Source: Microbacterium hominis NBRC 15708
GTDB taxonomy: Bacteria > Actinomycetota > Actinomycetes > Actinomycetales > Microbacteriaceae
Reading direction: 5' to 3'
DNA: 64,000 nt
Assembly: GCF_001592125.1 (NCBI RefSeq)
Contig: NZ_BCWI01000015.1
Location: forward strand, 1-64,000
The position numbers were made by a program, and so were the translations under genes. Shown piece after piece: positions 25,630 through 35,192 of this stretch (position 1 is its first letter; every line of letters starts with the position of its first letter). Below the pieces are notes generated by a model, which saw nothing but the letters and a program-made list of their open reading frames with translations, did no database searches and was not told the origin of the DNA.

Positions 25630-26583
25630 ATGGTGACGATCGCAGTCCCCCCGCTGCGCCGCGGACGTTCGACCACAGAGTCGACACGGCGATGGGCGAT
25701 GCTGGGCGCCGTCGGTGTCGGCGCCGCGTTCGCCTGGTTCGCCCTCACCCTGTTCTCCGGTCCGTCGGCCCATGCCGCCGATGACACCGACAATCCTCTC
25801 GGCTCCCTCGTCGGCGGCGTCTCCAGCACGCTGTCGACGGTCACGACCCCCGTGCTCGACCCGGTCGCAGAGATCCTCTCTCCCGTCGCCGAGACCGTCG
25901 CTCCCGTGGTCGAGACCGTGGCACCTCCGGTCGGCGATATCGTCACCTCCGTGGCTCCGGCGCTCGAGCCCCTCACGCCCGTCGGCGAGGTCGTCGCCCC
26001 GATCGGCTCGACGGTCGGCGAGATCGTGAGCCCCCTCGCACCTGTCCTCGCACCCGTGACCGGCGCGGTCGCGCCCCTCGTGGATGCCGCGGCCCCCGTG
26101 ACCGACGCGGTGACATCGCTCCCCGTCGTCGGAAGCCTCGTGACCCCCCTCACGAGCGCGGTCCCCCCTGCCGGGGGCGCGGCATCCCCCACCGACCCGT
26201 CCGCGGGCTCGCCGGCCTCCACCGAGGCCGCGCTCGCGGTGCTCACGGCGGCCTGGGATCAGGCGACGGCCGGGCTCGGAGCCACGCTGAACACCGTGCT
26301 CGTCTCGCTCGAGACGGCGGTGACCTCGTTCGTTCCCGGTGCCGCCGTGCTGACCCCGGCATCCGTGCTGCCCGCATCGCCGACGGGGGGATGGGCCCCG
26401 CCCGGGTCCGCCCTCGAGGCGACCTCGTTCTTCTCCAGCGCGGCTGGATTCTCCTTCGGCGCGAGCGCCGTGCTCGCCTTCGGTCTGTTCGCAGCGCACC
26501 GTGCCTGGATGCTGCGACGCGCACCGGGCGACGAGTACGCCCTGCCCGCGCCGGTGTTCGACACCGACGTCTCCCCTGACTGA
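25630..26583 (+). CDS. secreted, membrane-anchored Pro/Val-rich repeat protein
   Basis: 317 aa from ATG 25630 (GGGAGG 6 bp upstream; the frame is open further left but without a site). An N-terminal signal peptide has a likely cut after AHA (47-49). Residues 55-190 are low-complexity repeats of the type V(A/S)PVxxxVAPV, predicted to be extended. A hydrophobic segment near 272-290 followed by RAWMLRR anchors the C-terminus. There is no sortase motif. It is 83 bp upstream of the chaplin-like gene on the same strand and probably belongs to the same surface layer. Function unknown. Confidence 0.7.
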   Translation: MVTIAVPPLRRGRSTTESTRRWAMLGAVGVGAAFAWFALTLFSGPSAHAADDTDNPLGSLVGGVSSTLSTVTTPVLDPVAEILSPVAETVAPVVETVAPPVGDIVTSVAPALEPLTPVGEVVAPIGSTVGEIVSPLAPVLAPVTGAVAPLVDAAAPVTDAVTSLPVVGSLVTPLTSAVPPAGGAASPTDPSAGSPASTEAALAVLTAAWDQATAGLGATLNTVLVSLETAVTSFVPGAAVLTPASVLPASPTGGWAPPGSALEATSFFSSAAGFSFGASAVLAFGLFAAHRAWMLRRAPGDEYALPAPVFDTDVSPD

Positions 26584-26666
26584 CGGGAGTTCGGCCGCCT
26601 TCTGAGCGGCACGATCCCGCGCGCTCTCGCGCGCACCCCCGTCAACACTTTCAGGAGAGAGACATC

Positions 26667-27968
26667 ATGAACACCACCATCAAGCGCGCCCTGTGGGGCA
26701 CGCTCCTGGCCGGAGGCATCACGCTCTTCGGCGCGACGGTCGCACAGGCGGCCGCGACCACGGGCGACGACGGTCTGCTGTCGGGAACCCAGGGGCTCAT
26801 CTCCGTGGCGGTGCCCGTCACGGTCGCCGGCAACGGCATCTCGGTGCTGGGCGACGCCACGAGCACCGAGGCGCAGACCTCGGCACCGTCGGTGTCGATC
26901 GGCGGCGGAGACGCCTCCACGGGCGGCTCCGACGGCGTCGGCTCCGGCACACAGGCCGTCATCGATGTCGTCGTGCCGGTGACACTCGGCGGCAACGCCG
27001 TCTCGGTGCTCGGCGACGCCGACAGCACGGATGCCGCGACCTCCCCGGCCGCGGAACCCGCCGCGCCGGCCTCCGCACCGGCCGAGGCACCCGCTGCCAC
27101 CACCAGCGGCTCGGACAGCGTCGTGGGCGGCACCCAGGGCGTCGTGGACGTCGCGGTGCCGGTGACCGTGGGTGGCAACGCCATCTCGGTGCTCGGCGAC
27201 GCCGACAGCACGGGTGCGGCCACCACCGCCCCGGCCGGCGCCCCCGCCGGAACGAGCGACGGCGCGACCACCGACGGCACGGACGGCATCCTCGGCGGCA
27301 CCCAGGTGCTCGCCCCGATCACCGCACCGGTGACCGCCGGCGGCAACGCCATCTCCGTGCTCGGCGACGCCGACAGCGCGGATGCCACCACCACCGCCCC
27401 GGCCGGAAGCACGGGCGGCGCGACCGGAGGTGCGACCACCAGCGGCACCGACGGCATCCTCGGCGGCACCCAGGTGCTCGCACCGATCACCGCACCGGTG
27501 ACCGCCGGCGGCAACGCCATCTCCGTGCTCGGCGACGCCGCCAGCACGGATGCCACCACCACCGCACCGGCGGGAACCGGCGGGACCACCGACGGCTCCA
27601 CCACGAGCGGCACCGACGGCATCCTCGGCGGCACGCAGCTGGGCCTGCCGATCACGGCGCCGATCACGCTCGGCGGCAACGCGATCGCCGTGGTCGGTGA
27701 CGCCACCACCATGGCGCCGACCACCGGCCCGACCACGCCCACCACGCCCACGACGCCCACGACGCCCACGACGCCGACCACGCCGACCACACCCGGCACG
27801 TCGACCACGGGCGGCACCGCTGCCACGGGCGTGCTGGCCGCGAGCGGCGCCGTGAAGACGCTCGCTCAGACCGGCGGCGTCCTCACCCTGCTGCCGCTGC
27901 TGGTGGGGCTGGCCGCGCTCGCTCTGGGGGTGATGCTCACCGCACGCCGCCGTGCACGCACCGAATGA
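26667..27968 (+). CDS. cell-wall protein with six chaplin-like repeats and LAxTG sorting signal
   Basis: 433 aa with AGGAGAG before ATG 26667. The signal peptide ends near AQA. Six repeats of 38-65 aa follow, each with GTQ, a beta-rich stretch such as VAVPVTVGGNAISVLGD, and a Ser/Thr/Ala linker. The PVxxPVxxxGNxxxVxG pattern resembles the chaplin domain of Streptomyces but lacks its two cysteines. A (TTP)n stalk leads to LAQTG (399-403), a membrane segment and RRRAR, the sorting signal read by class E sortases. Repeats 4 and 5 are nearly identical. Probable amyloid-like or hydrophobic surface coat protein. No sortase gene is in the window. Confidence 0.75.
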   Translation: MNTTIKRALWGTLLAGGITLFGATVAQAAATTGDDGLLSGTQGLISVAVPVTVAGNGISVLGDATSTEAQTSAPSVSIGGGDASTGGSDGVGSGTQAVIDVVVPVTLGGNAVSVLGDADSTDAATSPAAEPAAPASAPAEAPAATTSGSDSVVGGTQGVVDVAVPVTVGGNAISVLGDADSTGAATTAPAGAPAGTSDGATTDGTDGILGGTQVLAPITAPVTAGGNAISVLGDADSADATTTAPAGSTGGATGGATTSGTDGILGGTQVLAPITAPVTAGGNAISVLGDAASTDATTTAPAGTGGTTDGSTTSGTDGILGGTQLGLPITAPITLGGNAIAVVGDATTMAPTTGPTTPTTPTTPTTPTTPTTPTTPGTSTTGGTAATGVLAASGAVKTLAQTGGVLTLLPLLVGLAALALGVMLTARRRARTE

Positions 27969-28031
27969 CCCCCGGCGGGAGGAGCCGGCGACCGTGCCTG
28001 GCACCGGCTCCTCCACCGTCCGGCGGAAACG

Positions 28032-28074
28032 ACGGATGCCGTGACCTCACCTTGGGGGAGGTCACGGCATCCGT
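28032..28074. terminator. strong hairpin terminator between the chaplin-like gene and rplI
   Basis: Perfect 17-bp arms (ACGGATGCCGTGACCTC and its reverse complement) enclose a 9-nt loop. It lies between convergent genes and probably stops transcription from both sides. Confidence 0.75.
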
Positions 28075-28078
28075 GCGG

Positions 28079-28165
28079 CGTTTCGACGCGGCGCTCGCGC
28101 GCCTCGCTCAACGACCGGTTCTCGACGCTGCATCGCGGCGCTCGCGCGCCTCGCTCAACGACCGG
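28079..28165. repeat. REP-like palindromic repeat, two copies
   Basis: Two adjacent copies of the family ending CTCGCTCAACGACCGG, each with the internal palindrome GCGCTCGCGCGC. They sit just after the terminator and before the rplI stop. The same family occurs at 29.0, 37.3 and 63 kb. Confidence 0.7.
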
Positions 28166-28179
28166 GAATCCGGCGGGAC

Positions 28180-28632
28180 TTACTTGGCGGCGACCACCTG
28201 AAGGGTGATCACAGCGGTGAGGTCGTCGCGCAGACGCACGGTCGCCTCGTGCTCACCGACGGCCTTGATGGGCGCGGTGATGTGGATCTTGCGCTTGTCG
28301 AGCTCGCCGAGACCGGCAGCCTTGACGGCGTCGGCCACGTCGGCGGTCTTGACCGACCCGAAGAGGCGGCCTTCCTTGCCGGCCTTGACCGACAGCTTGA
28401 CCTTGTTCGACTCGAGGGTGTCCTTGAGCGCGACGGCCTCTTCGTGGTCGTGGATCGCACGGGCGTCACGGGCGGCGCGGATGGACGCCACCTGCTTCTC
28501 GCCACCGCGGGTCCACGCCACAGCGAAGCCCTGAGGGATGAGGTAGTTGCGGGCGTACCCGTTCTTGACCTCGATGACGTCGCCGGCGCTTCCGAGCCCG
28601 GCAACCTCGTTCGTGAGAATCAGCTTTGCCAT
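28180..28632 (-). CDS. rplI: 50S ribosomal protein bL9
   Basis: 150 aa. The N-terminal domain [37 protein letters not shown] is the L9 signature, with the long connecting helix and C-terminal rRNA-binding domain behind it. It binds 23S rRNA near the L1 stalk and helps keep reading frame. Last gene of the rpsF-ssb-rpsR-rplI operon, 12 bp after rpsR. Confidence 0.97.
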   Translation of the reverse strand: MAKLILTNEVAGLGSAGDVIEVKNGYARNYLIPQGFAVAWTRGGEKQVASIRAARDARAIHDHEEAVALKDTLESNKVKLSVKAGKEGRLFGSVKTADVADAVKAAGLGELDKRKIHITAPIKAVGEHEATVRLRDDLTAVITLQVVAAK

Positions 28633-28644
28633 GATGGGTGCTCC

Positions 28645-28899
28645 TTAGCGGCCAGCGCCGGCGTAAGGCAGGAGCGCCATTTCGCGCGCGTTCTTGATCG
28701 CCTTGGCGATCAGACGCTGCTCCTGCACCGAGACACCGGTGATACGACGGGCGCGGATCTTGCCGCGCTCCGAGATGAACTTGCGAAGCGTTGCGACGTC
28801 CTTGTAGTCGATGACGCCGACGCGGATCGCCTTCGCGGGAGCGGCGTTCTTCGCGCCCTTCCGCGGCTTACGGCGATCGCCGGTAGCCTTTCCAGCCAT
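28645..28899 (-). CDS. rpsR: 30S ribosomal protein bS18
   Basis: 84 aa. The conserved core [28 protein letters not shown] followed by [19 protein letters not shown] is diagnostic. A basic N-terminal tail precedes it. There are no cysteines, so it is the zinc-free form. bS18 pairs with bS6 on the 30S platform. It lies between ssb and rplI. Confidence 0.97.
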   Translation of the reverse strand: MAGKATGDRRKPRKGAKNAAPAKAIRVGVIDYKDVATLRKFISERGKIRARRITGVSVQEQRLIAKAIKNAREMALLPYAGAGR

Positions 28900-28965
28900 T
28901 GTTTTCCTTAGGTGTGTGCGGATGCCGAGGCATCCAGAATTCGAGAATCTTGCGACGGATCCCGG

Positions 28966-29001
28966 GTTTCGACTCGGCCCTGCGGGCCTCGCTCAACCGT
29001 G
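28966..29001. repeat. REP-like repeat, single copy between ssb and rpsR
   Basis: Matches the same family (TTTCGACTCGG followed by GCGGGCCTCGCTCAACC). It can fold into a hairpin in the ssb-rpsR intergenic transcript and may adjust the amounts of the two proteins. Confidence 0.55.
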
Positions 29002-29048
29002 AGTCGATCTCGCGTCAGTGTCGCTTCGCGACAGTGACCCGAGCCGAC

Positions 29049-29555
29049 TCAAAACGGAGTGTCGTCGCCGTAGGCGCCGGGTGCGCTCCAGGCGTCGGGT
29101 GCGGCAGAACCCGGGGTCGCCCACGGCTCCTCCTGCTGCACCTGCTGCTGCGGACGCGACTGCTGGCCGCCTCCGTAGTTGCCTCCGCCGGATGCGGCAC
29201 GCGTGACCTGAGCCGTGGCATACCGCAGCGAGGGGCCGATCTCGTCGACCTCCAGCTCGATCGCGGTCCGGTTGTTGCCCTCGCGGTCCTGGTAGGAGCG
29301 CTGCTTCAACCGACCGGTCGCGATGACACGGGAACCCTTCGTCAGCGAACCGGCGACGTGCTCGGCGAACTCGCGCCACACCGACGCGCGGAGGAACAGC
29401 GCTTCGCCGTCCTTCCACTCGTTGGCCTGACGGTCGAAGTTGCGAGGAGTCGACGCGATCGTGAAGTTCGCGACGGGCAGGCCGTTCTGCGTGTACCGCA
29501 GCTCGGGGTCTGCCGTGAGGTTTCCCACGACGGTGATGACGGTCTCGCCGGCCAT
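29049..29555 (-). CDS. ssb: single-stranded DNA-binding protein
   Basis: 168 aa from ATG 29555, six bases after the rpsF stop. The OB fold reads [27 protein letters not shown] and [19 protein letters not shown] Gly/Gln-rich linker leads to the acidic tip DDTPF, which docks replication and repair enzymes. This is the essential SSB encoded with bS6 and bS18. Confidence 0.96.
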   Translation of the reverse strand: MAGETVITVVGNLTADPELRYTQNGLPVANFTIASTPRNFDRQANEWKDGEALFLRASVWREFAEHVAGSLTKGSRVIATGRLKQRSYQDREGNNRTAIELEVDEIGPSLRYATAQVTRAASGGGNYGGGQQSRPQQQVQQEEPWATPGSAAPDAWSAPGAYGDDTPF

Positions 29556-29560
29556 CGTCG

Positions 29561-29926
29561 TTACGCCTTCGCTGCCTTGCGGGCGGCCTTGGCCTCGGCG
29601 CGCTCCTTCTCGGCGGCGACCTGGGCGATCGCCTCCTCGGCACGCAGGACCTTGGTACGCATGATCTGCTCGTTCAGCTTGAGCTGACGGTCGAGCTCCT
29701 GCGTGGCCTCGCTCGTGGCGGTGAAGTTGACGACGGCGTAGATGCCCTCGTTCTTCTTCTGGATCTCGTACGCCAGGCGACGCTTGCCCCAGATGTCGAC
29801 GTTCTCGATGGTGCCACCGTCGCCGGTGATGACCTTGAGGAACCCGTCGAGCTTGGGGGCGACCTGACGCTCGTCGATCTCGGGGTCGAGGATGACCATG
29901 AGCTCGTACTGGTGTGAGTGCGTCAC
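29561..29926 (-). CDS. rpsF: 30S ribosomal protein bS6
   Basis: 121 aa with [22 protein letters not shown] and [20 protein letters not shown], diagnostic for bS6, and an Ala/Lys/Arg-rich C-terminal tail as in other actinobacteria. First gene of its operon; AAGGAGG lies close to its start. Confidence 0.97.
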   Translation of the reverse strand: MTHSHQYELMVILDPEIDERQVAPKLDGFLKVITGDGGTIENVDIWGKRRLAYEIQKKNEGIYAVVNFTATSEATQELDRQLKLNEQIMRTKVLRAEEAIAQVAAEKERAEAKAARKAAKA

Positions 29927-29952
29927 TAACCCACCTCCTTCGGACTAGAACG

Positions 29953-29975
29953 GATGCCGGGCATTTCCCGGCATC
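29953..29975 (-). promoter_or_regulatory. hairpin in the rpsF leader
   Basis: GATGCCGGG and CCCGGCATC with a 5-nt loop form a 9-bp stem about 27 bp upstream of rpsF, followed in the transcript by AGTCCGAAGGAGG. rpsF leaders in many bacteria bind the bS6:bS18 complex through a CCG-containing structure. This could be the local version, but the match is not tested. Confidence 0.4.
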
Positions 29976-30095
29976 AGGAGGGTTGATGCACGTGCCCGCG
30001 CGGATTCCGGAACGGAACGCAGACGGGCAACCACAACAGTCTACCCGACGAGCGCTACGCTCAGGGACGACGACGGGACGACGGAAGGACGGCGG

Positions 30096-31661
30096 ATGCC
30101 GAGCACGCACGTTCCGGCGCGTTCCGGCGCCGTGCTGACGGCACTGCTGCTGGCCGCCGCGGTCTGCAACCTCACCACCGGCGGCGCGACCGTCGCCCTC
30201 CCCGACATCGCCGCGACCTTCGACGCCTCGCAGACCACCCTCAACCTCGTCGCCCTCGGCACGGGCCTCGGCCTGGCCATGACCGTGCTGTACGCCGGCG
30301 CCATCGGCGATCGCCACGGCCGGGTCCGGGTGCTCTGCATCGGACTCGTGGGACTGCTCGTCGCCGGCACGGCCGCGAGCCTCGCCCCCTCGATCGGGTT
30401 CCTCATGGCGGCGCGCGTGCTCACGGGGATCGCCGCCGGATTCGCGTTCCCGACGACGCTCGCCCTGATCACCGCACTGTGGGGCGAGGGGCCCGCCCGC
30501 GTCCGCGCGATCGCGCTGTGGACCGCGACGGGCGCGGTCGCGACGGTCGGGGGATCGGTGCTGTCGGGGGCCCTCGTCGTCGCCTTCGGGTGGCGTATCG
30601 CCCTGCTGCTGCCCGTCCCCGTCGCCGTCGCCGCTCTGCTGATCGCCGCGCGCGCGATCCCGCGCGGTGTCGCCGAGTCGGACGAACCGGTCGACCACCT
30701 CGGCGGGGTCCTGTCGGTGCTCGCCGTCGCCGCACTGGTCCTGGGTCTCGGCATCGTGTTCGCGCCGGGAGATGCGGCAGCCGGCCTGACGCTCCTGGTC
30801 GCGGCGGCGGCGCTGATCGCGGCCTTCGTCGCGCGCCAGCTGCGCGTCGCGGCGCCCCTGTACGACCTTCGGGTCGCCCGGCGACGCCTCTTCTGGGTGC
30901 CGGCGGTCGCGGGAACACTCGCGTTCGGGTCGCTCGTCGGCGCCATGTTCGTCGGTCAGCAGTACCTGCAGAACATCCTCGGCTACGACGCCCTGCAGGC
31001 CGGCGTCGCCCTCATCCCGGCCGCGATCGCCCTGCTCGCCTGCGCGCCGTTCGCCGCCGTCCTGGTCGAGCGCGGCACCCGGATCGCGATGATCGTCGGC
31101 TATGTCGTGCTCATCGGCGCCTTCGGCACGATGCTCGCGTGGAACGAGGACACCACGCCGGTGGTGGTCGCCGCCGCGTTCGCCCTCGTCGGGGGAGGAG
31201 CCTCATTCGTGATGACCGCGGCATCCCGCTCGCTCACCAGCAGCACGCCGGTGCGCAAAGCGGGCATGGCCTCGGCGACGAGCGACCTGCAGAGCGATCT
31301 CGGCGGGGCGGTGCTGCAGGCGCTGCTCGGTGCCGTGCTCGCCGGCGGATTCGCGCACGTGTTCGCGGGGCTGATCGCCGCCTCACCGGATGCCGCGGCC
31401 CTCTCCGACGACGTGACGCGCGCACTGCAGGCCTCGTTCGCCTCCGCCGCCCACGTCGCAGCGGAGAACCCGGCATACGCGACGCAGATCCTCGAGGCCG
31501 CGCGCCTCAGCTTCGTCGACGGCGCCTGGGCGGCGTATCTCGTGGGGGCCATCGCACTGGTGCTGGGGCTGCTCGTGGTCGCGGTCGGGCTGCCGACGGC
31601 ATCCGTCGAAAAAGAGTTGCGCGCCCGTTATCGTGACGAGGACGCACGGACGGCGCCCTGA
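30096..31661 (+). CDS. MFS drug-efflux transporter, DHA2 type
   Basis: 521 aa with about 14 hydrophobic segments. Motif A lies in the loop after the second helix ([16 protein letters not shown]), motif C-like Gly-rich helices follow ([16 protein letters not shown]), and the first helix ends in [11 protein letters not shown]. This is the EmrB/QacA pattern of proton-coupled drug or metabolite export. No regulator is adjacent. A short unknown membrane-protein gene follows on the same strand 25 bp later. Confidence 0.85.
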   Translation: MPSTHVPARSGAVLTALLLAAAVCNLTTGGATVALPDIAATFDASQTTLNLVALGTGLGLAMTVLYAGAIGDRHGRVRVLCIGLVGLLVAGTAASLAPSIGFLMAARVLTGIAAGFAFPTTLALITALWGEGPARVRAIALWTATGAVATVGGSVLSGALVVAFGWRIALLLPVPVAVAALLIAARAIPRGVAESDEPVDHLGGVLSVLAVAALVLGLGIVFAPGDAAAGLTLLVAAAALIAAFVARQLRVAAPLYDLRVARRRLFWVPAVAGTLAFGSLVGAMFVGQQYLQNILGYDALQAGVALIPAAIALLACAPFAAVLVERGTRIAMIVGYVVLIGAFGTMLAWNEDTTPVVVAAAFALVGGGASFVMTAASRSLTSSTPVRKAGMASATSDLQSDLGGAVLQALLGAVLAGGFAHVFAGLIAASPDAAALSDDVTRALQASFASAAHVAAENPAYATQILEAARLSFVDGAWAAYLVGAIALVLGLLVVAVGLPTASVEKELRARYRDEDARTAP

Positions 31662-31686
31662 AAGCTCGGCCCGGTAGCGTGACGAC

Positions 31687-32904
31687 ATGAGCACGCCTGC
31701 GGCATCCTCGCCCTTCGACGCGCGACCGCTCATCGAGCCCGCCGATCGCGCGGCGGTGCGCGCCTACGTCCGCGAGCTGCGCGCCGGCGGGCGGGCACCG
31801 GCCGCCGCGACGGGCGCGCGCGTCGTCATGGCCGTGATCGTCGGCGTGGTCTTCGCGATCGTCTTCGGGTCGACGATCCTGGGCGTGCTCGCCGGAGCGA
31901 TGAGCGCCGCATCCGCGGCCGTCTCCGGAGACGGCTTCACGGTGCTGGCCTTCGCGCCGGTGGTCATGCTCGTGGCCGTCGTCGCGGTCCTCGCTGTCGG
32001 CATCGTGCGGGCGTTCGGCGCCCGGACGGGGGAGCGCTGGTGGCGCCTCGATCGCTTCGCGCGCGCCAACGCCATGACCTGGTACCCGTCGGTGCCCGCG
32101 CCGCCGCTTCCGGGGATGGTGTTCGGCCTCGGACACGGCCGCGAAGCCACCGACGTGGTCCGCGGCGAGAGCCCGCGCTTCGTGGAGTTCGGCAACTACG
32201 TCTACCGCACCGGCTCGGGCAAGAACGAATCCACCCATCGGTGGGGCTACGTCGCGGTGAAGCTCGCGACGCCCCTGCCGAACATCGTGCTGGACGCCCT
32301 GGGCAACAACGGACTGTTCGGCTCCACCCTGCCGGCCGCCTTCGACGGGGCGCAGCGGCTCAGTCTCGAGGGCGACTTCGACCGCTACTTCACCCTCTAC
32401 TGCCCGTCCGGCTACGAGGCCGACGCCCTGTACCTCTTCACGCCCGACATCATGGCCCGCTTCGTCGATCACGCGGCCGCCCTCGACGTGGAGATCGTCG
32501 ACGACTGGCTGTTCCTCTACACGCAGCGCGAGGCTTCCACCCTCGATCCGGCGACCTGGGCCTGGCTGTTCTCCGTCGTGGCGGCACTGCTCGACAAGCT
32601 CTCCCAGTGGGAGCGCTGGCGCGACGACCGGCTCGCTCCGCCCGCAACGGCGGTGACGACGCATCCCGCGGCAGGGGACGCCACGACAGGGGATGCCGCG
32701 TCGGCGGAGCCCGCGTCGGCGGCGCTGCCGTTCGCGGCGCCCACGGCATCCCTGCGGCCACCGCCCGGCGTCGCGCCGGCGGGCCGGCGCCTCCGCCGAC
32801 GCGTTCCGTGGGCCGCCATCATCATCATCGGCACCGTGCTGCTGCTGATGCTGTTCGGCCCGCTCGGCGTGTTCGCCTCACTCATCGACAACCTGTCGAA
32901 CTGA
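31687..32904 (+). CDS. membrane protein of unknown function (DUF3137-like)
   Basis: 405 aa. Two membrane segments near 45-65 and 90-110, a soluble domain, a low-complexity Ala/Pro region (about 320-355) and a last segment near 375-395 (IIIIGTVLLLMLFG). The soluble part reads EFGNYVYRTGSGK and YFTLYCPSGYEADALYLFTPDIMARF, as in DUF3137-like proteins. No catalytic motif is visible. Confidence 0.6.
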   Translation: MSTPAASSPFDARPLIEPADRAAVRAYVRELRAGGRAPAAATGARVVMAVIVGVVFAIVFGSTILGVLAGAMSAASAAVSGDGFTVLAFAPVVMLVAVVAVLAVGIVRAFGARTGERWWRLDRFARANAMTWYPSVPAPPLPGMVFGLGHGREATDVVRGESPRFVEFGNYVYRTGSGKNESTHRWGYVAVKLATPLPNIVLDALGNNGLFGSTLPAAFDGAQRLSLEGDFDRYFTLYCPSGYEADALYLFTPDIMARFVDHAAALDVEIVDDWLFLYTQREASTLDPATWAWLFSVVAALLDKLSQWERWRDDRLAPPATAVTTHPAAGDATTGDAASAEPASAALPFAAPTASLRPPPGVAPAGRRLRRRVPWAAIIIIGTVLLLMLFGPLGVFASLIDNLSN

Positions 32905-32910
32905 CACCCG

Positions 32911-32926
32911 CGTTGCACGTGAAACG
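32911..32926. other. degenerate parS-like site, 30 kb from parAB
   Basis: CGTTGCACGTGAAACG matches the parS consensus at 13 of 16 positions, with one mismatch inside the 14-bp core. It lies between the membrane-protein gene and a VOC gene. It may be a weak ParB site or chance. Confidence 0.35.
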
Positions 32927-32956
32927 GTGGGCGGCGCTGGTCGCGCGACAACGAGT

Positions 32957-33355
32957 TCAGGCGGCCGGCAAAGGCGCGAACAGGTCGACGGCGTTGCCGT
33001 CGGGGTCGAGCACGGTCGCGTAGCGCTGCCCCCAGAAGGCGTCGAACGGCGCGACGTGACCGTCGTGCCCCGCCGCCACGAGAGCGGCGTAGACGGCATC
33101 CACCTCGGCGGGGCTGTCCTGCACGAACGCGAGCGCGATGCGGTGACCCCCCGACGCCGGCTCGTAGCCGGGGTCGAAGCTGCGGATCGTCTCGACCGTG
33201 TCCCAGGCGAGGGCGACGCCGCCGTCCAGCACCGCGTCCACGTGCGGCGCATCGTCTTGGCCGTCGGCGATCGAAACGCCGAGCGCGCGGTAGAACGCGA
33301 GGGATGCCGCCATGTCGCGCACGACGATGCCGATGAAGCCGAGTTTCACTGTCAT
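32957..33355 (-). CDS. VOC-fold (glyoxalase-like) protein
   Basis: 132 aa. The VOC pattern is clear: LGFIGIVVRDMAASLAFYRALGV at the N-terminus and RYATVLDPDGNAVDLFAPL at the end. Single-module VOC proteins act as dimers in metal-dependent isomerisation, dioxygenation or drug binding. The substrate cannot be predicted. It is alone between a membrane-protein gene and a repeat element. Confidence 0.8.
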   Translation of the reverse strand: MTVKLGFIGIVVRDMAASLAFYRALGVSIADGQDDAPHVDAVLDGGVALAWDTVETIRSFDPGYEPASGGHRIALAFVQDSPAEVDAVYAALVAAGHDGHVAPFDAFWGQRYATVLDPDGNAVDLFAPLPAA

Positions 33356-33403
33356 GCCGTCAGGCTATGGCAGGCCGGAGACACTCGCCCTCGCGCGCCC
33401 CGC

Positions 33404-33478
33404 GTGCACAACTCCGCCTGAACCGCGCGCGCCCGAGCCGCACGTCCCCGCCGGTGCCATCCAGCTGGAGTTACGCAC
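33404..33478. repeat. 75-bp inverted-repeat element, copy 1
   Basis: GTGCACAACTCCGCCTG at the left faces CAGCTGGAGTTACGCAC at the right, an imperfect terminal inverted repeat about 75 bp apart. A similar element lies at 50.37 kb. It occupies the gap behind oppDF. Confidence 0.5.
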
Positions 33479-33530
33479 GCCGCGCGCGGGCCCCAGAGCC
33501 GCAGGCCGCAGGCACGCGGATGCCGCGGCT

Positions 33531-35192
33531 TCAACCGCGGGCGGCGCGCCACGCCTCCCGGCGCGCGGCCTGCTCGACGGGGTCGGGCACCGGCAGCGAC
33601 GCGATCAGCTTGCGCGTGTAGTCGTCCTGCGGGTCGCCGAGCACCTGCGCGGTCGGGCCGGTCTCGGCGATGGTGCCCTTGTGGAGCACGACGACGCGGT
33701 GCGCGAGCATGTCGACGACGGCGAGGTCGTGGGTGATGAACAGGGTCGCGAACCCGAAGCGCTCCTGCAGCTCGCCGAACAGCTCGAGCACACGCGCCTG
33801 CACCGACACGTCGAGCGCACTGGTCGGCTCATCGGCGATGAGCAGCTTCGGGTCGAGGGCGAGACCGCGCGCGAGCGACGCCCGCTGGCGCTGGCCACCC
33901 GACAGCTCGTGCGGGAAGCGGTCGCCGAACGCCTTGGGAAGCTGCACGGCCTCCAGCAGCTCGTCGACGCGGTCGCGCGCATCGGCCGCATCCCGCGCAC
34001 CGCCGTGCACGATGAGCGGCTCGGCGACGTTCTGCGCGATCGTCAGCAGCGGGTTGAAGCTCGTCGCCGGGTCTTGGAAGACGAAGCCGAGGTCCTTACG
34101 GTGGCGACGGAACGTGCGCTCCTTCACGCCGTTCATCTCCACATCGAGCACCCGCAGCGACCCCCCGGTCACGGGCGTGAGCCCTGCGATCGCCCGGCCG
34201 ATGGTGGTCTTGCCCGATCCGCTCTCGCCCACCAGTCCCACGACCTCGCCGGGCGCGATCGTGAAGCTCACCCGGTCGACCGCGCGGAAGCCGGCGCGGC
34301 GCAGGCGTCCGGCGTACTCGATGACGAGATCCTCGGCCGCGACCACCGGCACCGCCTCCGCGGCACCCGCCGGCGGCTGACGATCGACGATCTCCAGTCG
34401 CGGCACGGCCGCCAGCAGGCGCCGGGTGTACGCGTCGCGGGGCGCGGCGAACAGCTCGGCGACCGGGGCGGTCTCGACGACCTCGCCGTTGAGCATGACC
34501 GCGACGCGATCGGCGAGATCGGCGACGACGCCCATGTTGTGGGTGATGAGCACGATCGCCGTGCCGTCCTCGTCGCGGAGCCGACGCAGCAGATCGAGGA
34601 TCTCCGCCTGCACGGTCACGTCGAGCGCGGTCGTGGGTTCGTCGGCGATGATCACGGTCGGGTCGAGCGCGAGCGCCGTCGCGATGACGATGCGCTGCTT
34701 CTGACCGCCCGAGAACTGGTGGGGATAGTCGTCGACGCGTCGTTCGGGGTCGGGGATGCCGACGCGGCCCAGCATCTCGATGGCGCGGGCACGGGCCTGC
34801 TTCTTCGTGTACTTCCCGTGCGCCCGCAGGCCCTCCGCGAGCTGCCAGCCGACGGTGAACACCGGATTGAGCGCCGTCGACGGCTCCTGGAAGATCATCG
34901 CGGCCGTGGTCCCGCGCAGGCGCCGCAGCGACTCGCGATCGAGCCCCACCACGTCGGTGCCGTCGAGCACGACCGCGCCCTGGGTCAGCGCCGTCTCGGG
35001 CAGGAGTCCCAGGATCGTGCGCGCCGTGACGGTCTTGCCGCTGCCCGACTCGCCGACGATCGCGAGCACCTCGCCGGGCCGCACGTCGAGACTCACGCCG
35101 CGGACGGCGTGGACGTCGCCGCCGTCGGTCGCGAACGTGACGTCGAGCCCGCGGATGTCGACGGCGGACGCGTCGGAGGATGCCGTGGCCAT
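33531..35192 (-). CDS. fused oligopeptide/dipeptide ABC importer ATPase (OppDF)
   Basis: 553 aa from ATG 35192, which overlaps the permease stop. Two complete ABC domains are fused: first Walker A GESGSGKT with signature SGGQKQR, second GESGSGKTT with SGGQRQR, each followed by DEPT. In most peptide importers these are separate OppD and OppF subunits. Each domain has the typical C-terminal extension (TPAPVAELFAAPRDAYTRRLL-like and DPQDDYTRKLI). It powers uptake through the two permeases upstream. Confidence 0.9.
   Translation of the reverse strand: MATASSDASAVDIRGLDVTFATDGGDVHAVRGVSLDVRPGEVLAIVGESGSGKTVTARTILGLLPETALTQGAVVLDGTDVVGLDRESLRRLRGTTAAMIFQEPSTALNPVFTVGWQLAEGLRAHGKYTKKQARARAIEMLGRVGIPDPERRVDDYPHQFSGGQKQRIVIATALALDPTVIIADEPTTALDVTVQAEILDLLRRLRDEDGTAIVLITHNMGVVADLADRVAVMLNGEVVETAPVAELFAAPRDAYTRRLLAAVPRLEIVDRQPPAGAAEAVPVVAAEDLVIEYAGRLRRAGFRAVDRVSFTIAPGEVVGLVGESGSGKTTIGRAIAGLTPVTGGSLRVLDVEMNGVKERTFRRHRKDLGFVFQDPATSFNPLLTIAQNVAEPLIVHGGARDAADARDRVDELLEAVQLPKAFGDRFPHELSGGQRQRASLARGLALDPKLLIADEPTSALDVSVQARVLELFGELQERFGFATLFITHDLAVVDMLAHRVVVLHKGTIAETGPTAQVLGDPQDDYTRKLIASLPVPDPVEQAARREAWRAARG

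Noticed and set aside
27721..27800. Tandem-repeat locus independent of genes
   Set aside because: The ACGCCCACC-type repeats encode the Thr-Thr-Pro stalk of the wall protein.
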